A DNA stretch of 64,000 nucleotides from Ichthyophis bannanicus. Taxonomy: Eukaryota > Chordata > Amphibia > Gymnophiona > Ichthyophiidae. Both the position numbers and the translations under genes were made by a program. The notes under the pieces are model-generated. The model did not search any database and was not told where the DNA came from. It saw nothing but the letters and a program-made list of their open reading frames with translations. Where the stretch lies: contig CM066037.1 of the NCBI GenBank assembly GCA_033557465.1, positions 206,521,156-206,585,155 on the forward strand, written 5' to 3'. This document shows, one piece after another, positions 21,241 to 32,456 of the stretch; position 1 is the stretch's first letter; every line of letters starts with the position of its first letter.

Positions 21241-22946
21241 TATCTGAGGAGATAGTGGGAGAGGTATCCAGGCCATAGTGCATACAAAGTGAAGTTTGAA
21301 GAGGTGAATGAGAAACTAGTGTGCCTCAGCAGTACTTGGGGAAAAGTGGATCACAAAGCTGGAACTGCACGTGGTGGGGGTGCAGGCCACACCATTGTAG
21401 CTCTCTTGGCTAAGACAGGAGCTCACTCAACTTCAATGACCTTGAGAACTGTACAAGGAGGAGCAACTTCGGTTGGTGGGGGCTTCAGAAACCTTGTTGA
21501 ACAGCAAATTCGGTCCTCTGGCAATTTGAATCCCAGCACAGCTGCACCTATCAGCCCCCATAAACAGTGTTGCAGTGGAGTAGGCGGAGACTGGTGCACA
21601 GCACAGAGATGGGGGAGCAATACCCCAAAGTCATCATTGCCAAGTTTCTAAATTTTCTGAAGGGGTGTCTGATCATACCTCATCTGGGTAGATATGAAGT
21701 GGTGGGGTAACTGTGGGGGAGGGAGGCAGATCAGTGGCAGTTTATAGCATATCTTTACCAGTATACCTTCTTTAGGAAATTTCTGAAACAGCAATGGAAC
21801 TGCTGTGTGGCTAATGCAGGACAGCTAAGATGATTCTGTGGGGCAAAATTATTGCTTTTATTGCCCCCAGGCAAAGGAGTTTGACCGCAGCCTTTTGTAG
21901 TTAGAAGAGCAGCTGAAGTGGGATAAAAAGAGGTTTATTAGGTATCCCGTGGCTGAAGCAAAAGATAATTTACTTTTTTACTGTAAGCATAAGCTGTTCC
22001 ATTTTGAGAACAAGCTCAGGAGAATGATTGTGTCTTTGGTGCGCAGCAAGGTGGGGCTCCAGCATGTGGCCTTGATGTAGGATTGGTCAGGGAGGTTATT
22101 AAACTCAAGTAGAAATATAGCAAAGGTGTTTAGGAATTTTGTATGCTTCCCCAATACACCAGTGAGGCTACACAAACCTCAGATGGAAGAGCCTATTTGG
22201 CAAGGCTGAATTTGCCATGTTTGACTGAAGAACAGCTGGAGCAGTTAAACCAGCCTATTATGACGCAGGATATTGCCTGATATATCTAAGCTTTCAAGTG
22301 TTTTTAAGGTGCCTTGTTCTGATGGCTTTGAGTTAGCGTTTCTAAGATCTTGCAAGATGACGTGGGACTTGCCCTGGCAGCCTGGTTTGAATGCCTTCTT
22401 AATATGATATTTTTTCCTTAGAATAATAATAGGCCTTTATTGGTTGTCTTCCCTAAGAAGGAGTTAGGGATTCACTCAGCTCAGAGTCATATAAGCTATT
22501 ATCATTACTGAACTTCTGTCATAAACTGCTGGCTAAAATCATGGTAGACAGATTGGTGTTACTTGTGCCTGGTTTAGTGGTGGACGAACAGGTCGGCTTT
22601 GTAAGGTTGCAACATGCTGAGGTCCATTTGTGGAAAATATTGGTATCATTAGAGTACCATAAGATACTATCTTTCCTTGTTAGTTTTGATGCAGAAAAGG
22701 AGTTTCATCCAAGCGGATTGTTTTTATATATTCTAGTCCTGATGAAGTTTGGGCTAATTCATAGAGTATCACAAGTGGTTCCTCTTTTATATTTATATCT
22801 ACAGACTGCGGTTCTGGTTAACAGAGTGGTATCAGCGGAGTTCTAGTTGGCTAGGAGAACTTCATAGAGCTGTCCACGGTCACTTCTTTTTTTTCTTTTC
22901 TTATCCTTGGACCCACTTCTGAGAAGTATTGAGGGAAGGCTGCATG
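21241..22946 (+). pseudogene. L1-like LINE, 5' and RT part (decayed)
   Basis: The first 500 bp carry a 120-codon open frame (21289-21651) that I do not recognise. From about 21890 pieces of an L1/Tx1-type ORF2 appear, clearest at 22541-22846: MVDRLVLLVPGLVVDEQ, GFVR, VSFDAEKEFH, LMKFGLIHRV and AVLVNRVVSAEF, matching RT blocks 2-4 (family form of the catalytic strand: LDAEKAFD). It ends at 22946 where a CR1 is inserted and resumes at 24689. Many stops and frameshifts. Confidence 0.55.
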
Positions 22947-24688
22947 CTTCGGTCTTTACTGAGGAAGATGTAGCGATGTTACCCATGACTGAAGTGGTAT
23001 TTAAAGGTGATACTGCAGAGGAATTGAAAGAAATATTGATACACCGGGAAGATGTATTACGACTATATGATAAACTGAAGCGTAGCAAATCACCTGGACC
23101 GGATGGTAGTCATCCAAGGGTTTTGAAAGAACTGAAATATGATATTGCAGACCTGCTATTAGTAATCTGTGAACTATCATTAAAATCATCTGTAATACCT
23201 GAAGATTGGAGGATTGTCAATGTAATGGCAATTTTTAAAAAGGGTTTCAGGGGTGATCCGGGAAACTACAGACCGTTGAGCTTCATGTCAGTACCGGGAA
23301 AAATGGTAGAAACCATTATAAAGAACAAAATTACTCATCATGTAGATAGTCATGGCTTAATGGGAAACAGCCAACATGGCTTTAAACAAGGAAGATCTTG
23401 TCTTACTAATCTGTTATGTTTTTTTGAAGGTGTGAATAAACAGGTAAAGGTGAGCCAGTTGATATAGTGTATCTGGACTTTCAGAAAGCCTTTGACAAGG
23501 TCCCTCATCAGAGGCTTTTAGCAAAATTAAAAAGTCATGGAATAGGAGGCAGTGTACTATTGTGGATCCAGGAACTGGTTAAAAGATAGAAAGCAGAGGG
23601 TAGGGCTAAATGGCCAATTTTCCCAATGGAAAAAGGTGAATAGTGGAGTACTGCAGGGATCTGTGCTGGGTCTGCTGCTTTTTGACATATTCATAAATGA
23701 CCTGGAAAAGGAAATAACGAGTGAGGTAATCAAATTTGCAGATGACACCAAACTACTTAAAGTTGTTAAAACCCAAGAGGATTGTGGAAAATTGCAAGAG
23801 CATCTTGATAAATTGGAAGACTGGGCATCCAAATGGCAGATGAAATTTAATGTGGACAAGTGCAAACTATGGTTACACAATGCAAGGTTCCACATTGGGA
23901 ACCACCACCCAGGAAAAAGATTTAGGCGTCATCGTGAATAACGTGCTGAAACCCTCCGCCCAGTGTGCAGCGGCGGCAAAGAGAGCAAATAAAATGCTAG
24001 GTATCATAAGGAAAGGAATGGAAAATAAAACAAAGGATATTATAATGCCTCTGTATCGTTCCATGGTGCGACCGCACCTTGAATATTGTGTGCAATTCTG
24101 GTTGCCGTATCTTAAAAAGGATATAGCGTTATTAGAAAAGGTTCAGAGAAGAGCCACCAAAATGGTAAAGGGGATGGGAGGATACTCCTATGAAGAGAGG
24201 CTAAGAGGTTTGGGGCTCTTCAACCTGGAAAAGAGACGGCTGAGGGGAGATATGATAGAAGTCTATAAATTAATGAATGGAGTGGAACGTGTAAACATAG
24301 ATCGATTGTTTACGTCGTCAGAATATAAAAAGACTAGGGGACATGCAATGAAGCTACAGGGTAACCTATTTAAGGCTAATAAAAGAAAAAAAATTTTCAT
24401 TCAGCGTGTAATCAAACTCTGGAATTTGTTACCGGAGGATGTAGTAAAAGCTGCTAGTGTAGCTGGGCTTAAAAAAGGTTTCGACAAGTTCCTGGAGGAA
24501 AGATCCATAAACCATTATTAAAAGGGACCCAGGATATCACTGCTTGACCCAATACAAGCATTGAGGAACCTGTGCCTTTTCGGGACACTGCTTGGTACTT
24601 ATGACCTAGATTGGCCACTGTTGGAAACAGGATACTGTGCTTGATGGACCTTGGTCTGACCCAGTATGGCATATCTTATGTTCTTATT
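22947..24688 (+). mobile_element. CR1 LINE (family alpha), copy 2
   Basis: A 5'-truncated CR1 inserted in the L1-like RT. It begins inside the RT region (ASVFTEEDVAMLP) and ends with the family alpha tail CATATCTTATGTTCTTAT. It keeps the RT segment missing from copy 1. No target duplication is visible. Confidence 0.85.
22949..24521 (+). pseudogene. CR1 ORF2 RT and C-terminus, broken
   Basis: RT blocks are SKSPGPDGSHPRVLKEL, VIPEDWRIVNVMAIFKKG, YRPLSFMSVPGK, NSQHGFKQGRSCLTNLL, YLDFQKAFDKVPH (after a frameshift near 23455), GSVLGLLLFDIFINDL and the catalytic FADDTKLLK near 23737. The next frame (from 23850) holds TQEKDLGVIVNNVLKPS through [12 protein letters not shown] to FLEERSINHY, the natural C-terminus. 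Two frameshifts and one stop near 23590 are enough to kill it. Confidence 0.8.
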
Positions 24689-25130
24689 TTGGAAGTGGAC
24701 TTGGGAGCATGGTGTTTAAACTGGCTTCATTCACTGATGATATTCTGGTGCACCTCATAGACCTAGTTAAGTCTGCTACAGAGGTTTTACTCGTTTTGGG
24801 TCATTTTCAGGCCTGTGCCTATATCTGGATAGGTTGGAAGCCACCCTGACCATGGAGTAAGTCAAAGGACTCTGAGAGACGGGTTACCCCAGATTAACCT
24901 ATTTAAAATGATCTGTTTCCCAGAGTGGTTATACAGTATGTCTTACAGATCTTGCTGCGTCATATCCTGTGGAAAGATCTGGCTGAGCTGCATTGTGGGC
25001 TGAGCATGGGGTACCCTTGTGGGAAACTGGCAGTAATAGGGGAAAATATAATATGGCTTGCTTGGCCAGGCATCAAAGAGATTGGCTATATAATTTTAAA
25101 GAGTATACTTTTCTAGGATCAAGAGTGACA
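24689..25130 (+). pseudogene. L1-like LINE RT, continuation
   Basis: Resumes the element cut at 22946: MVFKLASFTDDILVHL is the RT catalytic block (family form F-A-D-D, here F-T-D-D), then VLLVLGHFQ, FPRVVIQYVLQ and a block around 25000-25110 like the L1 thumb region. Frames drift with stops. Confidence 0.5.
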
Positions 25131-25199
25131 ACGTGGACAGGTGTTTTCGTGACCTCATGGTGTCGAAATACTGCTCACCTCACTCTTAAACACCCTAAT

Positions 25200-26640
25200 C
25201 AAGGGAATCAAACACACGATAACAGTTTCTACTGATATTCCTTTATATCTCTGCCATGTTCGACTTGGTGTAAACCACTAGCAACTCCTGGAATGCCTAA
25301 TAGATCTTATCATAAGCAGCACCCCCTTGACCTGGTTCCACTCATACCTCACTGATCGTACACAATAAGTAAGAACAAGAGACACAATGTCAAAACCCTT
25401 CGAATTCCAGCAAGGTGTACCCCAAGAGTCATCCCTATCATCCTTACTCTTCAACCTGTTCATTCAACCAATATGCATAATCTTCAAAGAACATAATATC
25501 CTGTACCACATCTACACTGATTACCCGATGTTCTACTCCCCCATTTTTGCAACCAACCCAGACTGCACCCCATAAAATCCTGTTTCAGCACTGTGGCAGA
25601 ATGACAAAAAAACAACCACCACCTCATAAACTACGCAAAGTCCGAAGCCATGTTTACCTCTTTCACCCTCCCCCCAAAAACATAATCACACTCAACAAGA
25701 TAACCCTCCCAGTCAAATTTTTTATTTAACTAGGCTTTTATACCACTTTTCTACCGGTCAAAGCGTTGTACATTCAGGTGCTGTATATATATTTTTCCCT
25801 TGTCCACGAAGGGCTCACAATCTTTGTTTTTGTACCTGAGGCAACGGAGGGTTAAGTGGCTTGCCCAAGGCCTCAATGATCACCTGTGTGACTAGAAACC
25901 CCAATTCTTCCAGCCCAAGGTTGCTGTCCTCTAGCAGGATTTGAACCTCTAGCCCGAGGTAACTTGCCCCAGCCACTAGGCCACTCCTCCCTCTGTCAAA
26001 TACCTCTGAGTCATCCTGGATCAACAATTGAACATGCAAGCTTGCATAAAAAAAATATCACATCTACTGCCTATTATAAGATGAAGACCCTACACAATCT
26101 TCTCCCACTCTTGGATCCCAGCCATTTCTGGACAGTATGCCAAGCTATAATTACCCCACAACCAGACTACTGCATTTCCATCATTCAAGGCCTCCCAAAA
26201 CATGCTCTCCATCATCTTCAGCCAGCTCAGAACACCTCAGCAAGACTTATAACAGGGACACCAAGTCATAAACAAATCACCCCAGTGCTCAAAACTCTTC
26301 ACTGGCTCCCTATATAATTACGAATCAAATTTACAGCCATCATGCTCACTTACAAATCCACCCATGACCAAGTTCCAGGCTGCCTTCGTGACCTCATTCA
26401 AGTACAAGATCAAGAAGACAGCACAACAGAACCTGCTCAACATTCCACCACTCTAGACAGCTAGCACCTAAGCAGCCTGCCTGAGATCCTTCTCTGTATA
26501 TGATCCCATACTCTGGAACTCGCTCCCAACCACATGAAGAGACACCAGTGACTGCACCGATTTTCATAAAAAACTAAAGACCTTCCTGTTCTAAGAATAC
26601 TTTGGCCCCAACATGTAACGTAAAATTCTCCCCCCCCCCC
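25200..26640 (+). pseudogene. L2-type LINE RT fragment, split by a SINE
   Basis: Readable blocks are LTWFHSYLTDRTQ, QQGVPQESSLSSLLFNLFI (RT block 4), a decayed catalytic block YTDYPMFYS where Y-A-D-D is expected, then after the SINE YLXVILDQQLN-like and LDPSHFWTVCQAIITPQPDYC, LHHLQPAQNTSARLITG, and near 26505 a piece like DPILWNSLPTT. Order and words match L2 ORF2 C-terminal half, and the long copy at 44537-47435. Numerous frameshifts; no 3' hairpin remains. Confidence 0.65.
25719..25994 (-). mobile_element. tRNA-headed SINE with L2-type tail, copy 1
   Basis: On the minus strand: A box AGTGGCCTAGTGGCTGGGGC, B-box region near GAGGTTCAAATCCTGCT, a core with CTTGGGCAAGCCACTTAACC as in CORE-SINEs, and a tail with GGTATAAAAGCCTAG. 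A 7-bp duplication GTCAAAT flanks it (25712-25718, 25995-26001). It splits an L2 RT. Confidence 0.85.
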
Positions 26641-26699
26641 CCCCTCCGCTACCAATGTTTCAGGTCCTGGACAACCCCTGTACTTAGCCCTATGTAAAT

Positions 26700-27375
26700 A
26701 CTGTCCCCCTTTATCTTTATCTTTATTTCGGTTTTTAATATACCACTCAACACGCAGGCATCTGAGCGGTTTACAATACATCAAAAGGCTGCTTGGAAGA
26801 GCAAAAGAACGCCATAATTCAGATAGGAAAGAGATAGTAAGGACAAGACGAGAGGAGAAGGGAACAGAGAGAGAGGGAAGATCATGTCAGAGAACATCAC
26901 CACAAGGGGGAAGGAGGAGGGAAAGCCCAGGAGGGAGGGAGATTTGAAAGCAGAACAGAAGAGATGTGTTTTTAGCATTGACTTGAATTTAGTGAAGGAG
27001 AGTTCATCAAAGGTTCAGTGGGGAAGAGTTCCATAATTTGGGACCAATAATAAAAGAAGGTAGAGTTGCGGATGGACTCCAGGTGTGCTTGTGAGGGGGA
27101 AGGGAGTGAACGCTGGTGGGTGTGCAGATGAACAAGGTTGGAGAAGTATTGCAGAATGCCGGTATGGATTGCTTTGTGGACTAAGGTAAGGATCATACTG
27201 AATTCTGAAGGCAACAGGGAGCCAGTGGAGGTGTATGAGTAATGGAGTGATGTGATCTGAACAGGAGGCATGCGGTGTTCTGTAAAAGTTGTAACCTACG
27301 TAACTGATATTGCGGGAGACCAGCGAGGATGATGTTGCAGTAATCTAACCTAGTCATTGTACATAGTTCTACCAT
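26700..27375 (-). pseudogene. Antisense L2/CR1-type LINE 3' fragment
   Basis: On the minus strand: TRLDYCNIILAGLPQYQLRRLQLLQNTA (split over 27250-27350), then HSITHTPPLAPCC, KSMLKTHLFCSAF, and a 3' end with a GAGCGG..TATACCACT-type hairpin near 26725-26770 and AAATAAAG. The block order is that of the C-terminal region of L2-like ORF2 followed by its hairpin tail. It is inserted opposite to its neighbours. Confidence 0.6.
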
Positions 27376-27379
27376 ACCA

Positions 27380-28150
27380 TCCCTTATATGTTCACCCCTA
27401 TCCTCTTGTTCGTGTGCTGCGTTCTATGTTGTTAGCCCATGTCATTAATCTAGAGGAGGTGATGTGTTCTTTATTGGACTTAAAACAGCATTATTGGTTG
27501 TTCAAAAATCCCAAATCATGTATTTGCTACTGAGGTGCTATGTAAATTCTCTGTGACAGGGACCATGGTGGGGGAGGAGGCTTTCGAAATGGTCAAGTGT
27601 TTAGAGGTAGAGAAAATAGTGTCAGTATTTCCCAGTTAGGTAAAAGGTTTTGGGAGTTAGAGCCAAGGAGAGATTATGTGTGGTTGGTCAAGGACTAAAT
27701 TCAAGAGTTGGAAGAGATGGTCACAGGTCAGCAGTTGGCTTAAAGCTTGGTCAAGCTCTTTATTCTCACCACTAATATCCTATTCTAGGGCACTCAGTTT
27801 AAAATCCTTTGCAGGACTTTTTTCTCTTCCCATAGGGATTTTAGGGCAGCAAGTCCCCTTGGAGGCTGTGACTATTTGTTGGATTTGGGGGTGGATCTTT
27901 TGGAAGTGAGGGGTAAAAGAGTCAGCTCTTTTGCCAGGAAAGCGTTTACAGTGGGGAAGAAAGTGATCTTATATAATTGGGTGGCCAGTTCATCTTCAGC
28001 TTTTGGGCAGTGGAGGAATGCTCTTTATTCCCTAATGCAGATGGAGAGCTTGGAGGTGGCAGAGGTCCTGGAGCAGAGGTGGTCTTTTTTTCTGTTGATG
28101 TGGAAACTTTTTATTCAGAGTTTATCTAATAGGGCTCATAGTGTAGTGTA
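27380..28150 (+). pseudogene. L1-like LINE C-terminal fragment
   Basis: Toward the end, pieces like LFSLPIGILGQQ, then GKRLQWGRK, and WPVHLQLLGSGG-type words in shifting frames correspond to the cysteine-poor C-terminal region of L1/Tx1 ORF2 (family pattern: ARKxIL..W, W..A...MxxME). It plausibly ends the element seen at 21890-25130, with the L2, SINE and antisense LINE inserted between. Assignment is weak. Confidence 0.35.
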
Positions 28151-28599
28151 GTTTAGGGTGGCAAACAATATCCTGTGTCCTACTCTCCTGAAGCAGCAGA
28201 AGTAAAACACTTAACATTGGAGTGGAGACATTTTCTTGAGTTTAGTGCCAAGCTAAGTATATTTTGTTTGCCTTATACTGCATCCCAACCTTTACACAGA
28301 TTATGAATTAATAAATATTTGAATTGGTGAATTTATTTCCAAGGAGGTTTATTCTGACCAATGATGCAGTGATTTTGAGAGCCTTCTTTTGGCTTATATT
28401 TGTAATTGAAGCCAGTCTTTGTGTTGGTCTTTTACATCATTAAGGTGTTTTTCCTCCTTTTGTATGTATGCCAGTTTTCTCTCCTTTATGTTTTCTCTCC
28501 TTTATGTTTTCTCTCCTTTATTATATATATTATTTGTGTTTGAGATAAGAGCTATTTTTTTTGTATTTTGGATTAGATGAACACCAGTATAAGTGTGCC
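28151..28599. other. Unassigned, with a 16-bp tandem repeat
   Basis: AT-rich, no coding signal. Three exact copies of GTTTTCTCTCCTTTAT occupy 28474-28521. Confidence 0.6.
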
Positions 28600-28900
28600 A
28601 AGGACAGGGGTGGAAATACCCGGACAGTGAGCAGCAGGGTAGCAAGAGATATCCGGATAGCAACACGTATACCCGGATAGTGCAGAATGGCACAGAATTG
28701 GCTGGGTGCACAGTCAAACACCCTCTCTGATCAGGGTGGTCATTCCATCAAAATGGCACCCCATCGTCAGCAGGCCGGGTTCAAAAAAAGATTTGGTTTG
28801 AAAGTTCTTCGGAGGAATCAGTCAGTTCTAAGTCTTCCAAAGAGGGTTTTTTAGAGGAAGGCCGTCAGAAAAAAGAAAAGAAGAAAGCCCGCTAGGTGGG

Positions 28901-30180
28901 GTGAGCAATGTGAGTCCTCCTCTGGTTGTTAATATTTCTGATGTGATTCTGACGGAAGGGGAATCTAATTTGTTAGCAAAGGGGTTTTCCTTTGTCCCTA
29001 GGATTGCCTTTGACTCTTTTCAGTTTAGAATTGATCTTGAGAAGTTTATGCGTAAGTTACATTTGAAGCATTTTTTTGGATGTAATGAGGGGCGTTCACA
29101 GCAAATGGAGAATGTAGTTTCTGTTGTTCCTTCCCTGCAGCGGGTTCCTCTTCCTTTTAAGTCCACCTGGAATCCCCCTAGTCCTATGCATCCTAATCTG
29201 ATTGCCTTTCGGGAACTGGTGTTGCGCGATGTGGAAAGTTTGGAGGGTTCCACAATGTGTAAGTCAAAGAATGTGTTGTCACCACAAGAAAGATCTGATT
29301 TAGATGGTCTGACCACCCAGTTGGACATTGTGATTAAGCGGGCAGATAAGGGGGGGGGCGATAGTGGCCATGAATAGACATGATTATTTGGAAGAGGCTT
29401 ATCGCCAATTGTCGGATTCGGCAGTGTATAGTAAATTGGAAGAGGACCCCACTGTAGCTTTGCAATCTGAGATACGAGAGATGACATCTCAAGCTTTGGA
29501 GAAGCATCTCATTTCCAAGAAAGAAATGTGTTTTTTGAATGTAAAGTTTCCATCAATGCCACTATTGTATTTGCTTCCTAAGATACATAAAGATTTGAGG
29601 CACCCCCCGGGGAGACCTATAGTTTCGACGAGAGGGTCAGTTTTGGAGCCCCTCTCTATGCTGTTGGATTCGTTTTTGCGTCCGCTGTTGAAGTTTATTC
29701 CTTCTTTCCTTCGTGACACTATGCATTTTCTAGATATTTTGATGGCAGCTGGTGATTGGGCTAAGAACGAGTCTATATTACTGGTCACATTGGATGTGAA
29801 AGCCCTATGTACTAGCATCCCTCAGGAGGCGGCGTTGGATGCAATTTGTTTAGGGCTTCAGCAGCGGGGCGATGTGGAGGGTGAGCAGTTGGAGTTTTTG
29901 ATGCAATGCACGCGATTGGTGTTATGCAGGAATTACTTTCAATTCAATGATGAGGTTTTTCAGCAGAACATGGGGGTTGCCATGGGGGCATCTTTTGCCC
30001 CGTCTGTTGCCAATCTATTTATGGGGTTTTATGAGGAGCGTTGGTTGAAAGGTTCACCTTACTCATCCCAGATTAAGATTTGGCGGCGGTATATAGATGA
30101 CATTTTTTTGCTGTGGGAGGGCACGGTGGAGTCTTTGTTGGAGTTCCATAATTGGTTGAATAGTGTTGATCCTTATACAC
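28901..30180 (+). pseudogene. PLE reverse transcriptase part
   Basis: N-terminal region VILTEGESNLLAKGFSFVP, then IKRADKGG, where a run of nine G (29350-29358) shifts the frame by one; with eight the frame would run on. The second frame gives AMNRHDYLEEAYRQL, YLLPKIHKDLRHPPGRPIVS (RT block), LVTLDVKALCTSIPQEAAL (catalytic strand A; family form D-V-x-A-L-Y), FQQNMGVAMGASFAPSVANL, and the catalytic RYIDDIFLLW near 30090. It stops at about 30180 in the insert. RT is telomerase-like in this family and copies the element RNA. Confidence 0.85.
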
Positions 30181-31836
30181 TCTCCCTTCGCGCCTCTCAA
30201 AGCCGGCACGGAGGGGCTCAGCCATCGTGGAGGGAGGGAGGGATTCAGAGGGGGCCCCGCGGGACAGTCCATTCTGCCGCTGCTGCGACGGCAGCGGCAG
30301 CAGCCAGCATTTAATTTTATTAAATTTTACTTGAGCCGATGGGGGGTAGGACTGGTAATGGGCTGGGGGGGTTAAGACTGGAGGTGGGCTGGGGGGGGTT
30401 AGAACTGGTAATGGGCTATGGGGGGGTTAAGACTGGTAATGGGCTGTGGGCTGATGGGGGCTGTCTGGTAATGGGCTATGGGGGGGCTAGAACTGATAAT
30501 GGGCTATGGGGGGGGGTTAAAACTGGTAATGGGCTATGGGGGGGTTAAGACTGGTAATGGGCTGTGGGCTGATGGGGGCTGTCTGGTAATGGGCTATGGG
30601 GGGGCTAGGACTGGAAATGGGCTGGGGGGGTTAAGACTGGAGGTGGGCTGATGGGGTTAGGACTGCTAATGGGCTGTGGGCTGTTGGGAGGGGGTGTGTA
30701 CTGGTAATGGGCGATGGGGGGGGGCTAGGACGGGAAAAGGGCTGATGGGGGGAGCTAACACTGGAGGTGGGCTGATGGGGTTAGGACTGGTAATGGGCTG
30801 TGGGCTGATGGGGGTTAAGACTGGTAATGGGCTATGGGGGGGTTAGGACTGATAATGGGCTATGGGGGCCTAGGACAGGAAATGGGCTGATGGGGAGGGG
30901 TTAGGACTTGAGGTGGGCTGATGGGGTTAGGACTGGTAATGGGCTGTGGGCTGATGGGGGGGGGTAGGACTGGCAGTGGGCTATGGGGGGCTGACTGGAA
31001 ATGGGTTGCTGGGGTTAGGACTGAAAATGGGGTGATAGGGGGTTAGGACTGGAAGTGGGTTGATGGGGGGGCTAGGACTGGTATTGGGTTGGGGGGTTGC
31101 TAGGACTGGAAATGGGCTGATGGGTGGCTAGGACTGGAAATGGGCTGATGCAGGGACTAGAAGGGAATGGATGCTGGGTGAGGCTGAAACTAGAAGGGAG
31201 CTGATGTTGGGGGAGGATTAGAATGGGATGGGGCTGGAAGAGTAAAATGGAGAAGGGAAAAATATTTTGTGTGGGAGGGATAAAAAATCTACAATTGGCC
31301 GGGTATTGGGAGAGTAAGTGGGGATTGGGGATTGAGGATGGAGGGGTAAAATTTGAGTGGATGAAATAGGAATGAGGAAAGAGCAAAAGGAGAAAGATTA
31401 GTATGTTAAATCAGATGTAGAGAGAGAATGGAAAAAAACTAGAAGAGAGAAGAAAGGACAAATGGACAGCAGACGATGGAGAGTTAGCAGAAGACACGAA
31501 GAAACCAGAAGAAAGTGGCTGGAGCAATTGCAGCTGAAAAAAAATGCACAAAAGGTAGAAAAATATCTCTTTATTTTGAATTTATTAATTGGAATATGTC
31601 AGCTCTGGTAAATGTGCATCATTAACGTCTGCGCTTTGTTTAGAACAAGAGCAAATTAATGTATAGTTTTATTTCTACAGTGTTGTACATTCCAAGTTTG
31701 GCTTTTGGGATTTCCAGTTTAATTATGACGTCAGGGCCAACAGCACGCAGCTGATCCGGCGTGCTCGTTTTTATCTTTTCTGGGGGCCCACAATTTTTGT
31801 TGGCGTAGGGCCTCACTCAAGGTAAATCCGGCCCTG
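30181..31836 (-). mobile_element. hAT-like non-autonomous element, copy 2, with minisatellite
   Basis: On the minus strand it begins CAGGGCCGGATTTACCTTGA, a hAT-type terminus, at 31836. The interior (31390-31660) is the reverse complement of 7340-7570 in hAT copy 1, including AATAAA words and the pyrimidine tract, then comes a G-rich minisatellite and, at 30181-30310, GC-rich sequence like 8140-8290 of copy 1. No inverted copy of the left terminus and no 8-bp duplication are found, so the end at 30181 is truncated, and about 150 codons of the PLE are missing. Confidence 0.7.
30340..31150. repeat. G-rich minisatellite, about 30-bp unit
   Basis: Roughly 25 units of the type GGACTGGTAATGGGCTGATG, separated by runs of 4-9 G. 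Units vary between 26 and 40 bp. The reverse complement appears in only a few copies at 7795-8030. Open frames through it are glycine/tryptophan-rich by composition and are not genes. Confidence 0.9.
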
Positions 31837-31837
31837 A

Positions 31838-32205
31838 ATGGGAAGGAATTTCTTTTACGGTCTTTTACTTCCTGCAAATCTGATTATGTGGTGTATGGCA
31901 TTTTTTGCCCCTGCTGCCTACTGTATGTAGGTAAAACGATTCGCCCTCTGTTTATACGCCTGGGGGAACATCGAAGTAGGTTGCGGTGCAAACGACGGGA
32001 GGCCCCGCTTGTTGGTCATTGCTTGGACTTGGGGCATGTGTTTGATGATCTGCAGTGTTTTGGGATTGAGCAGGTTGTCAAAGGGTTTAAAGATCTGTCT
32101 CGTGAGCAATTTTTGATATATCGGGAGCAGCGGTGGATATTTATGCTTCGAACGGTGGCTCCGGGTGGGTTGAATTTTAATATTGATTGGAAGGCTTGTT
32201 TTTGA
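31838..32205 (+). pseudogene. PLE GIY-YIG endonuclease part
   Basis: About 120 codons: GKEFLLRSFTSCKSDYVVYG then FCPCCLLYVGKTIRPLFIRL, in which VVYG and YVGKT form the GIY-YIG core (G-V-Y and Y-V-G), RLGEHRSR carries the catalytic Arg and H, and REQFLIYREQRWIF carries the catalytic Glu region. A Cys pair precedes YVGKT as in Penelope-like endonucleases. The frame is open to KACF* but lacks its link to RT because of the hAT-like insert. It would nick target DNA. Confidence 0.85.
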
Positions 32206-32456
32206 TTGACGGCTTGTGGAATGGTGTCAGTAGGACAGTTCCCGGTGGTGACTTGGATGTGACGTCAGACGCCGGATTTTGTATATCTTGACTGTGGGAT
32301 GTTTAAAGATTCGAGCGTTATCTGAGCTGAATGGCGAGTCCGTGGTGAGGACACCGGTTGGGTAAGTCTTTCAGGCTTTGTCTGCTCCGATATAGGAGTG
32401 TGTATGTATTTGTAGTGGGAAAGTTTAGCACTCTTTTTATTGTTGTTTTATAGTAT

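Noticed and set aside
29020..29487. Minus-strand frame of 155 codons over the PLE
   Set aside because: Antisense to the PLE N-terminal and RT region, which carries the family motifs on the plus strand.
30339..30548. Gly/Trp-rich open frame of about 70 codons
   Set aside because: It is a by-product of the G-rich minisatellite, with no start context or conserved element.
30340..31150. CRISPR-like array
   Set aside because: Repeat units vary in length and have no unique spacers; the genome is vertebrate. It is a minisatellite.
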